Assembly: GCA_029262855.1 (NCBI GenBank)
Contig: JAJCYP010000126.1
Location: 1 to 64,000 of the forward strand
DNA length: 64,000 nt
From: Bacteroidota bacterium
GTDB lineage: Bacteria > Bacteroidota > Rhodothermia > Rhodothermales > UBA10348
Reading direction: 5' to 3'
Part shown: piece by piece, positions 29,955 to 36,021 of the stretch
Position numbering within the stretch: position 1 is the stretch's first letter
Layout: every line of letters starts with the position of its first letter
Notes under the pieces: generated by a model
Told to the model about the DNA's origin: nothing
What the model saw: only the letters and a program-made list of their open reading frames with translations
Databases searched by the model: none
Made by a program: the position numbers and the translations under genes

Positions 29955-31430
29955 ATGTCTACTGAGGCCTACTTCGACCTCTACCGCCGCAACATCGTCG
30001 GGAACGACCTGGAATTTGAGACTCCCTATGGTCGAAAGCCGCTGATCTACGCGGACTGGATTGCATCGGGCCGCCTGTACGGGCCCATCGAAGACCGATT
30101 GGCGAACACGTTCGGTCCCTATGTGGGGAATACCCATTCGGAGTCGAGTGTGACGGGGACCTCGATGACGCGTGCGTACCACGAGGCACGAGCCATCATC
30201 AAGCGTCACGTAAATGCCGGGCCGGATGACGTAATCATTGCCGCCGGAAGCGGAATGACGGGAGTGATCAACAAACTCCAGCGCATCCTCGGACTTCGTG
30301 CCCCAGAGCGTCTGATGGATCAGGTTCGCATTCCGGAGGCCGAGCGGCCGGTTGTGTTCATCACCCACATGGAGCACCACTCCAACCAGACATCCTGGCT
30401 GGAGACCCTTGCGGATGTGGAGTGGGTGCCGCCGATGCCAAACGGCGAGTGTTGCCTTGAGACGCTGGAGGCTGTTGTCAAGAAATTCGGAGATCGCCCA
30501 AAGATCGGCTCGTTTACAGCCTGCTCGAACGTGACCGGAGTGCGGACGCCCTACCACAAGATGGCGCGGGTGATGCATGAGCACGGCGGGCTCTGCTTCA
30601 TCGACTTTGCTGCCTCTGCTCCCTACGATCCCATCGACATGCACCCGGGCGATGAGGCAGAGCGCCTCGATGCGGTGTTCATGTCACCGCACAAGTTTCT
30701 GGGAGGTCCCGGATCGGCCGGCGTTATGGTGTTCGACGCCTCGCTGGACAAGAATCGCGTGCCCGACAACCCCGGTGGAGGCACGGTCGATTGGACCAAT
30801 CCCTGGGGTGAGCACCGTTTCGTCGACGACATCGAGGACCGGGAGGATGGAGGGACGCCTGGATTCCTGCAGACGATGCGGGCGGCGCTGGCCATTCGCC
30901 TGAAGGAAGAGATTGGATGTGACGCCATCCACAAGCGGGAGCAGGAGCTTCTGGCCATGGCTTTTCAGGGTCTCGAGCAGATTCCAGGTCTGGTCATGCT
31001 GGCCGACCATCTGCGGGACCGCCTGGGCGTGATCTCCTTCTACATGGAAGGCATCCACTACAACCTGATCGTGAAACTGCTCAATGATCGGTTTGGTGTG
31101 CAGGTACGCGGCGGATGCTCCTGTGCCGGCACCTACGGGCACTATCTGCTACACGTGGATCCGGACCACTCACACAGCATCACGGATCGTATCAACGCAG
31201 GGGACCTTTCCGCCAAGCCGGGCTGGGTCCGGCTTTCGCTGCATCCCACGATGAGGGACGCCGACCTTGAGACTGTCATCGGGGCGCTGAGTGATATCGC
31301 CCGGAACGTCAAGGCCTGGGAGAACGACTATCGCTACGACCCGCATACGAACGAGTACGTGCATCGGGAGGAGCAGCCGCTGCCCATTGAAGAGTGGTTT
31401 GATCTGAGCTTGGCGGCTGAGACGGTGTGA
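29955..31430 (+). CDS. Class V aminotransferase / cysteine-desulfurase-like PLP enzyme
   Basis: The 491-residue protein is longer than IscS/SufS (about 400). Family features are the HMEHHSNQTSW motif near residue 137, IDFAASAPY near 217 and the PLP lysine in MSPHKFLGGPGS near 240. A GGCSCAGTYGHYLL motif near 390 places cysteines where desulfurases hold the persulfide. It could therefore release sulfur from cysteine or related compounds, but it may equally be a lyase acting on another amino acid. It is translated almost directly after rpoN (5-base gap), an unusual neighbour. A TTG nine bases upstream is also in frame. Confidence 0.85.
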   Translation: MSTEAYFDLYRRNIVGNDLEFETPYGRKPLIYADWIASGRLYGPIEDRLANTFGPYVGNTHSESSVTGTSMTRAYHEARAIIKRHVNAGPDDVIIAAGSGMTGVINKLQRILGLRAPERLMDQVRIPEAERPVVFITHMEHHSNQTSWLETLADVEWVPPMPNGECCLETLEAVVKKFGDRPKIGSFTACSNVTGVRTPYHKMARVMHEHGGLCFIDFAASAPYDPIDMHPGDEAERLDAVFMSPHKFLGGPGSAGVMVFDASLDKNRVPDNPGGGTVDWTNPWGEHRFVDDIEDREDGGTPGFLQTMRAALAIRLKEEIGCDAIHKREQELLAMAFQGLEQIPGLVMLADHLRDRLGVISFYMEGIHYNLIVKLLNDRFGVQVRGGCSCAGTYGHYLLHVDPDHSHSITDRINAGDLSAKPGWVRLSLHPTMRDADLETVIGALSDIARNVKAWENDYRYDPHTNEYVHREEQPLPIEEWFDLSLAAETV

Positions 31431-31492
31431 GAGTAGTCAGGGTGTCTTGTGGGGCCCTGAGTCGAAGGTCACTGGCCCGGCGCCCAGAGATG

Positions 31493-31510
31493 TTGGCCAC
31501 TAGATGCCAA
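31493..31510. promoter_or_regulatory. TTGGC-N8-GCCAA dyad upstream of the peptide cassette
   Basis: TTGGC at 31493-31497 and GCCAA at 31506-31510 form an inverted repeat with an 8-base spacer, in the 171-base gap between the aminotransferase stop and the thioredoxin-fold gene. It lies about 90 bases upstream of that gene. A weaker TCAGGG/CCCTGA dyad at 31437-31460 may be a terminator stem for the aminotransferase, though without a T-run. Operator function is inferred. Confidence 0.35.
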
Positions 31511-31601
31511 TCGCGTCGCAAAAAAAGTACGGAGAAAACTGAAGTCGCCCGGTAACGCGAGCGGTAGGTTCCTCCATTCCGCTTCGCCCCGCCCACTCTC
31601 A

Positions 31602-32156
31602 ATGGCCGTCGCAACAAAACTGTCGACGAGCTCTGCTATGAGAAACGCAGTCAAACTAGTCGCAGGCTCGGCCTTCCTGATTGGCGCATATTTCCTTCAG
31701 CCAGGTCCTGCCACTCCCCCAGAGCCACTGCTTGTTGACCGCGGTATCCACCTCGACGGGTCGACTTGGGAGCGCTTTCCCGTACTCTTTGGACAAACCG
31801 GCACGGCCGGGCTGCCTGCTGAGCTCACGGTATTTCTTACGTATCGCGACTGCCCGCCTTTCGCGGAAATGACTGAGGGACTCGTGGCGCTCACGCAGGA
31901 ATCGGGCACGGACCTGACGACCGTCATCAGCGGTCCCAACGTCAACGGCATCAAGCGGAGTTTTTCGTGGATCGAGGCCCCTCCCGTTGTTTTGGCGGAC
32001 ACGTCGAACTGGGCTTGGGGTCAGCAAGGCCTAGTTCGAACTCCCGCGATCCTGAGGTCTCTGGGTGATGGCACCTACGACGTTGCCTACCCCACGATCG
32101 CTACCAAGGCGCAAGAGATCGTGGATCAGCTTTATCTCTCCGACACCAACCCATAA
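31602..32156 (+). CDS. Membrane-anchored thioredoxin-fold protein (cassette gene 1)
   Basis: This 184-residue product has an N-terminal hydrophobic segment (RNAVKLVAGSAFLIGAYFLQPG) that reads as a signal anchor. The rest is thioredoxin-like: a strand LTVFLTYRDCPPF carries one Cys where redoxins have their active site, and RTPAIL later has the cis-proline position. There is no CxxC pair, so a classical disulfide reductase is unlikely; a single-Cys redoxin or a Cys-free scaffold role is possible. A second ATG at 31638 would start right at the anchor and is equally likely. It is 16 bases upstream of the Cys-rich peptide gene. Confidence 0.6.
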   Translation: MAVATKLSTSSAMRNAVKLVAGSAFLIGAYFLQPGPATPPEPLLVDRGIHLDGSTWERFPVLFGQTGTAGLPAELTVFLTYRDCPPFAEMTEGLVALTQESGTDLTTVISGPNVNGIKRSFSWIEAPPVVLADTSNWAWGQQGLVRTPAILRSLGDGTYDVAYPTIATKAQEIVDQLYLSDTNP

Positions 32157-32172
32157 CCAATCCTTTACGGTC

Positions 32173-32370
32173 ATGAAGAAACTTGTCAATTTCTGCTGCA
32201 CTGCCTTTCTGCTGGCGGCATTTGGGTTCTCTGCAAGCGTTATGCTAGCTCAAAGTCAGCCCATCGAAGCTGCAGAAACCTGTCTTATGATGAGGTATGA
32301 CGGAAAGCCTGGCTCGTGCACTACAGGAACCTGTGGGTGCCCTGCGGCTGATGAAGGCTGCTGCGACTAA
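32173..32370 (+). CDS. Cys-rich secreted small peptide (65 aa; cassette gene 2)
   Basis: The product begins MKKLVNFCCTAFLLAAFGFS, a clear Sec-type signal, with likely cleavage near VMLA-Q or shortly after. The remaining part, about 38 residues, ends in a six-cysteine stretch: ETC, GSC, GTC, GC, GCC with final Asp, spacing C-x11-C-x4-C-x1-C-x6-CC. It resembles in layout the Bacteroidota NVEALA peptides (signal, short linker, Cys-rich end, next to a six-bladed propeller gene), but the NVEALA text itself is absent. Three bases separate it from the propeller gene. Function is unknown. Confidence 0.65.
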   Translation: MKKLVNFCCTAFLLAAFGFSASVMLAQSQPIEAAETCLMMRYDGKPGSCTTGTCGCPAADEGCCD

Positions 32371-32373
32371 CGC

Positions 32374-33450
32374 ATGAAGCGGACTCTTATTGCTGCCCTG
32401 GGCCTTCTCTGCTCCTGCAGCCCTGAGCCGCAGAATCGTGATCTTGTCCACGCAGATTCACCGACGACGCTTGAGTCGTCGGTGAATCTGTCGCTTGTGC
32501 GGTCCATCGATATCGTAGAGGGTGACTCGTTATTCATTGCACAGATTGGCCAGGGAATTGTAACTGAAGACCCGTGGCGCCTGATTGTCTTGGACAATCG
32601 TGGGTCGTTCGGCCTAGTCTTTATAGATTCTACTGGCGTTGTCACAAACCTGGTTGGCAGAGAAGGTGAGGCTCCAGGAGAATTTTCGTTTCCGCCGCTT
32701 GCCGTGCTCGAGACCGGCGATGCGCTCCTAGCCCTTAACCCATTCGGTTATTTTGCGGTTGAGGCGGCCGAGGTACAGCCCATAACGGTCCTCCCATTCG
32801 GGATGTCTATCCGATACAGTTCCCTGCCAGGATTTCAAGTTCTGCACCGAGCAGGGCGCTTCTACGTGGCGACCAGCGTGGCAAGGACTGGCGGCTGGTT
32901 CGCCGAACTTGGATCAGATTGGACGATCAAGAGCGTATTTGGAGATTCGCCGCCGCTCTATCGAGAGGGCCAGCGAGGAGAAAAAAATACATTTTTGGAA
33001 TTGCTCGGGGACCGGCACATTGTGACCAGCAACAACATGGCTGACTATGTCGAGGTCTTCGAGGAGACCGAGGACGGTCCAACACTGACACTGCAGATTC
33101 CGATCGTATCTGCGCCCTTCAGAAAAAAGACTGAGCCCTACGTCGACTTTCGACCTGAAGCTTACATCTGCCAGTATATAGAGAGCTTCTCGGATCACAG
33201 GGGACTCTTTGCGCTCAGTGATGAAGAGTTCCTGTTTGTTTATGGAACACTGCCGCCCCAAGCGTGCACCAGCCGTCGTTATGACACACGACGGTTCTAC
33301 GGACTCATCATGGACATCGCTGGGAATTCGGTCGAAACGGTCGAGCTCCCGGGAGATGTTATCGCGGTCGATAGCCAAAACCGCCTCTACATCTTGGCCT
33401 CCGCCGTCCCCGACGAACGGCAAATTGCTGTGTACGAGCTGAGGCGCTAG
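32374..33450 (+). CDS. Six-bladed beta-propeller lipoprotein (cassette gene 3)
   Basis: The 358-residue product has a lipoprotein signal (MKRTLIAALGLLCSC, with Cys at 13 or 15). The body resembles the Bacteroidota six-bladed propeller lipoproteins (BF3164/TolB-like group): VGREGEAPGEFSFPP is the typical Gly-rich loop, seen elsewhere as IGREGxGPGE, and repeated strand-turn units follow, ending in AVDSQNRLYILAS. It is thought to be surface- or periplasm-exposed. The gene contains a perfect 16-bp inverted repeat at codons 27-39. Third gene of the cassette, with a convergent regulator only seven bases after its stop. Confidence 0.78.
   Translation: MKRTLIAALGLLCSCSPEPQNRDLVHADSPTTLESSVNLSLVRSIDIVEGDSLFIAQIGQGIVTEDPWRLIVLDNRGSFGLVFIDSTGVVTNLVGREGEAPGEFSFPPLAVLETGDALLALNPFGYFAVEAAEVQPITVLPFGMSIRYSSLPGFQVLHRAGRFYVATSVARTGGWFAELGSDWTIKSVFGDSPPLYREGQRGEKNTFLELLGDRHIVTSNNMADYVEVFEETEDGPTLTLQIPIVSAPFRKKTEPYVDFRPEAYICQYIESFSDHRGLFALSDEEFLFVYGTLPPQACTSRRYDTRRFYGLIMDIAGNSVETVELPGDVIAVDSQNRLYILASAVPDERQIAVYELRR
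32453..32490 (+). repeat. Perfect 16-bp inverted repeat with 6-base loop inside a coding region
   Basis: CAGATTCACCGACGAC at 32453-32468, loop gcttga, then its exact complement at 32475-32490. The stem lies about 80 bases into the propeller gene and 83 bases after the peptide stop. A 16-bp perfect stem in coding DNA is far beyond chance. There is no T-run, so it is not a simple intrinsic terminator. It may set differential expression of peptide and propeller by stopping exonucleases or stalling polymerase or ribosomes. Confidence 0.9.
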
Positions 33451-33457
33451 GCGTGGC

Positions 33458-34249
33458 TTAACCTCTCGTTTCTGATGGACGCTTCCCGATGTGCCTCCGA
33501 AAGAATGACGAGAAGGAACTCTCTGAAGAAAACCCGCACCCAAATGCAATCTCGCTGCACGTGGCGGATGTCTGGCAGAGGAGTCTCTCGGCAAGTCTCA
33601 GTCGGTGCCAGGAGACGTACTGCCGAGGCGACCTTCCGACGAAAAAGCGAAATCGTGTAGAGACGTTCTTGTCGGTTATGCCACAGTCTGCCAGGAGTGT
33701 GGCTATCGAAAGCTGGTAATCAAAGAGCCGGAGATTCAGTGCCTCTAGCAGTCTGGCCACATCCCAGGGAGCTTTGCAATCTGGGCCTCCAACCTCTGAT
33801 TGGCAGTATTGGGCAACCTCTTGGTGCACTGTCCGACCGGTCTTCCTCCTCGGCCTAGATTCGGTATTCAACCCAATGGCGAGCCGCCGGATTTGCACTA
33901 CCAAGTCGCCGAGGTCCGCCCCCTTATCCAAGAATCGGTCGGCCCCCGCCCCAACGCACGAGTCTTCTAGATCTAGGAAACCACTATATGCCAGAATCTT
34001 GAGCGACCCGAATCTGCCTCTAAGTTGGCGAATGAGATCTACGCCGACAAGGGCCGTTTCGGCGCCCGCCCGAGGCGGCATTTGCAAGTCTATTAGCGCC
34101 GTGTCGAATGTTTGCGATGCCACAATTGACAATACATCGTGCGCATTGTCAGCCTCGCCGGTAACGGCCAGCCCCGGCTGTTCGTTCAGATGGGCAACCA
34201 CACCTCTTCGAAGTCCCTCGTGGTCGTCTGCTACCAGCACCCGGATCAT
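33458..34249 (-). CDS. Response regulator with AraC-type DNA-binding output
   Basis: From ATG 34249 the product is 263 residues; AGGAG lies five bases before the start, a rare clear Shine-Dalgarno here, and rules out the longer frame. The receiver has Asp8-Asp9, phospho-acceptor Asp54 in ALIDLQMP and Lys109 in FLDKG. The last 90 residues form an AraC-family double helix-turn-helix (SPRQYVSWHRLRLAERLLCQTSATCSEIAFGCGFSSESSFSSFFRRHIG). No histidine kinase is adjacent. It faces the peptide cassette tail to tail and is divergent from the 84-aa gene, so it may control either or itself. Confidence 0.9.
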   Translation of the reverse strand: MIRVLVADDHEGLRRGVVAHLNEQPGLAVTGEADNAHDVLSIVASQTFDTALIDLQMPPRAGAETALVGVDLIRQLRGRFGSLKILAYSGFLDLEDSCVGAGADRFLDKGADLGDLVVQIRRLAIGLNTESRPRRKTGRTVHQEVAQYCQSEVGGPDCKAPWDVARLLEALNLRLFDYQLSIATLLADCGITDKNVSTRFRFFVGRSPRQYVSWHRLRLAERLLCQTSATCSEIAFGCGFSSESSFSSFFRRHIGKRPSETRG

Positions 34250-34351
34250 CGGCTCTCCTCGTTGTCCCGCACTACTGCCGACTACCAGCACCTCAATAGG
34301 GCTCATTGTGCCGAGCCACGCGGGCACGGCTGCAGGATTCGATGGCGGCTA

Positions 34352-34374
34352 TATAGAATATTGGTGCGTCTATA
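34352..34374. promoter_or_regulatory. A/T-rich TATAGA-N11-TCTATA dyad upstream of the response regulator
   Basis: TATAGA at 34352-34357 and TCTATA at 34369-34374 form an inverted repeat in an A/T-rich patch about 105 bases upstream of the regulator start. AraC-type and receiver proteins commonly bind such spaced half-sites near their own promoters. The patch is unusually A/T-rich for this window. Operator or promoter role is inferred. Confidence 0.35.
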
Positions 34375-34597
34375 CAGGAGAACGGAAAAACGCCCGCGTC
34401 AACGACATGCCAGAAAGACAATTCTCCGTAGCGGACAGTTAGCAAACGCGCGCTCATTTGCAATCGGTTTAGCACATTGCGCGACCGCACTGGGAGATCC
34501 TGTCTCAATTGGGGGCACGACTGGCCGCGGGCTCGTCCGATCCCACGGACATCGGGCGGTGGGGCCGGGAAAAAACCGCATTCGAATGAAGTTTGTC

Positions 34598-34700
34598 GCA
34601 TCCAGGCCAAAAGTGCCCTGGATGCCCCGCAAACCCCCATCAGTCCGAGTTCGCGGCGTAAATAACGTGCCCCTGCGTAAAGCAAATGTCGCCCAGGGGC
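34598..34700. promoter_or_regulatory. Two dyads upstream of the sigma-54-like promoter (possible activator sites)
   Basis: GCATCCAGG at 34598-34606 pairs with CCTGGATGC at 34617-34625 (perfect 9 bp, 10-base spacer). GCCCCTG at 34669-34675 pairs with CAGGGGC at 34694-34700. A smaller GTCCG/CGGAC pair lies at 34535-34550. Relative to a start expected near 34732, the first dyad is centred around -120 and the second around -47; upstream activating sites of sigma-54 activators are usually at -80 to -150. The rest of the 516-base gap 34250-34765 shows no gene. Confidence 0.45.
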
Positions 34701-34704
34701 GATC

Positions 34705-34721
34705 TTGGCACGGTGTTCGCT
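34705..34721 (+). promoter_or_regulatory. Sigma-54-type -24/-12 promoter candidate for the 84-aa gene
   Basis: TTGGCACG, four bases (gtgt), then TCGCT. The consensus is TTGGCACR-N4-TTGCW, so there is one mismatch (C for T in the -12 box) and the invariant GG and GC doublets are exactly 12 bases apart. Transcription should start near 34732, about 34 bases before the ATG at 34766. RpoN and an activator gene are present in this window. An AAGCGT/ACGCTT dyad at 34730-34750 overlaps the expected start. Confidence 0.55.
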
Positions 34722-34765
34722 ACTGCTTTAAGCGTATCACATTAACGCTTCCAACGGTGTACGAC

Positions 34766-35020
34766 ATGGCTTCCGCTAAACTCGCCTCCAACAGTTCTTC
34801 CCTCACCATGCTGTTCAACCTGTACATGCAGGGCCAGATCAGCGAACCAGTCTGGAAGCGCATGATGCGCCTCATGGACTCAAAGAAGGCCACCAAGAAC
34901 GAACGCATGGCATTGGCGCGATACGTCCGCGATGTCATGGAAGAGACTGGGGCGGCCTCCCTCAACATGCCCCGGGTCAACGAACTCGGCGACATGCTGA
35001 CTCACGTAAGACATTCCTAA
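34766..35020 (+). CDS. 84-aa helical protein, function unknown
   Basis: MASAKLASNSSSLTMLFNLY opens a basic protein that is probably all helical (QISEPVWKRMMRLMDSKKATKNERMALARYVRDVMEE). There is no signal peptide or membrane segment. I do not recognise the family. The gene stands alone between a sigma-54-like promoter and a structured 3-prime region ending in a strong terminator, so it is a one-gene transcript. An upstream GTG (34757) could add three residues; no Shine-Dalgarno decides. The coding reading is supported by placement and by normal composition, not by homology. Confidence 0.6.
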   Translation: MASAKLASNSSSLTMLFNLYMQGQISEPVWKRMMRLMDSKKATKNERMALARYVRDVMEETGAASLNMPRVNELGDMLTHVRHS

Positions 35021-35021
35021 T

Positions 35022-35114
35022 CGTCGAAGCTGGCAATCCATACACACTACCTCCTCCTGTGTGTTTCGATCGTTCCGTAACGGTGGGTGATACGGACGAT
35101 TTCGCCCTTCGACG
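35022..35114 (+). ncRNA. Predicted three-way-junction RNA element after the 84-aa gene
   Basis: Three nested pairings can be drawn by eye. Outer stem: CGTCGAAG at 35022-35029 with CTTCGACG at 35107-35114 (8 bp). Arm 1: ACACAC 35042-35047 with GTGTGT 35059-35064; its 11-base loop reads TACCTCCTCCT, similar to anti-Shine-Dalgarno sequence. Arm 2: ATCGT-(t)-CCGT 35069-35078 with ACGG-ACGAT 35092-35100, 9 bp with one bulge. A rho-independent terminator starts two bases later. It could be a structured 3-prime UTR or a small RNA released from the transcript. No known RNA family was recognised. Confidence 0.45.
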
Positions 35115-35116
35115 TT

Positions 35117-35158
35117 GAGGCCGGGTGCTTTTGGAAGCAGTACCCGGCCTCTCTTTTT
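35117..35158 (+). terminator. Strong rho-independent terminator
   Basis: GAGGCCGGGT at 35117-35126 pairs with ACCCGGCCTC at 35142-35151 (10 bp). Inside it GCTT/AAGC forms a second short stem, and the run TCTTTTTT follows at once. It ends the transcript of the 84-aa gene on the plus strand. On the minus strand there is no T-run, so it would not serve the convergent membrane-protein gene well. Confidence 0.92.
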
Positions 35159-35180
35159 TCCCCCGCCTTGGGTCAGACCG

Positions 35181-36020
35181 TCAGACTGCGGTGGCTTCCG
35201 CAATGGTCTCCGGGCCGTCAGCATCCTCGAAGAGGGCGACCTGGCTCCCTATCCAGCCGACCGAGACAAAGGAGCGGCCGAGCAGCACCAATTGTTGCAG
35301 CAGAAAAACCCCGATAGAGGCTCCAATAAACATTTCGAGTTCTGTCGGCAGCACCAGCAGGAGCAGGCTTGGAACGAACCACACCAGATAGACCGCCTGG
35401 GCAGCACCTCTGCGCAGCCCATGCCGGAGTCCCATTTTTGCGCTCTCGACCACACCCGAATCGCTCGACACCAAGGCGATCCGCGCGTAGTCCAGCGTAA
35501 GATCGATAGCCGCCATCCCGGTCAGCCACAGAGTGGGAAACGCTACGAGGACCGCCCAGAACCGGGTAACCTCGCTGGAGAGCGTCACCCCGAGGATGAA
35601 GGCAAGCACCGCGACGGCGGCGGTCCAAATACCCATCGGTATCAGGAAGAGGCCGGTCAACCCCACTCCCCGCCAGAAGTATCGGTCCACTCCGGACCAG
35701 AACGAACGGACCCCTCCCTGACGCAGCGCCTGAGGCAGGCCGACTCCGGCGGCCGATGACCAGACGAACAGGACGAGCGTGGCAATCATGAGAAGTCCGA
35801 AAACGGAGGCGAACGCGCCCAGAAGAGCCTCGGGAATATCGGCCAGAAGGGCTATGTCGATTTCCTCGAAGCCCGAGGCGGCAAACGAAGTCTTGAGGGC
35901 TCCGCCGATCGGAGTCGCGATGGAATAGCCCAGCACAGCATGCACCGAGAACAGCAGGACGGCCAGCCAGGGCTGCGCCCGCATCGCATCAATGCCCGCC
36001 TTGAGGTATGTAAATATCAT
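35181..36020 (-). CDS. Multi-pass membrane protein, function unknown
   Basis: The 279-residue product starts MIFTYLKAGIDAMRAQPWLA and has about six hydrophobic segments: near 20-38, 68-92, 120-150, 157-180, 222-242 and 243-258. Layout and the GVGLPQALRQGGVRSFWSGVDRYFWR loop resemble DUF4013-like or glycerophosphoryl-diester-phosphodiesterase membrane domains seen in many bacteria, but I cannot assign it. Its ATG is one base after the M1 peptidase stop, so the two form one transcription unit. A longer open frame upstream overlaps the peptidase and is not used. Confidence 0.8.
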   Translation of the reverse strand: MIFTYLKAGIDAMRAQPWLAVLLFSVHAVLGYSIATPIGGALKTSFAASGFEEIDIALLADIPEALLGAFASVFGLLMIATLVLFVWSSAAGVGLPQALRQGGVRSFWSGVDRYFWRGVGLTGLFLIPMGIWTAAVAVLAFILGVTLSSEVTRFWAVLVAFPTLWLTGMAAIDLTLDYARIALVSSDSGVVESAKMGLRHGLRRGAAQAVYLVWFVPSLLLLVLPTELEMFIGASIGVFLLQQLVLLGRSFVSVGWIGSQVALFEDADGPETIAEATAV

Positions 36021-36021
36021 C

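Noticed and set aside
31493-31510. TTGGCCAC...TGCC as a second sigma-54 promoter
   Set aside because: The GG-to-GC distance is 11, not 12, and the -12 box does not read TTGC; dyad symmetry is the better description.
32173-32370. Calling the small peptide a true NVEALA protein or a RiPP precursor
   Set aside because: The NVEALA text is absent and no radical-SAM or lanthipeptide-type enzyme is adjacent; only the architecture is similar.
35117-35158. GGAAGCAG in the terminator loop as an SRP RNA tetraloop region
   Set aside because: The surrounding stem and length do not fit SRP RNA, and the 10-bp stem followed by T-run explains the sequence as a terminator.
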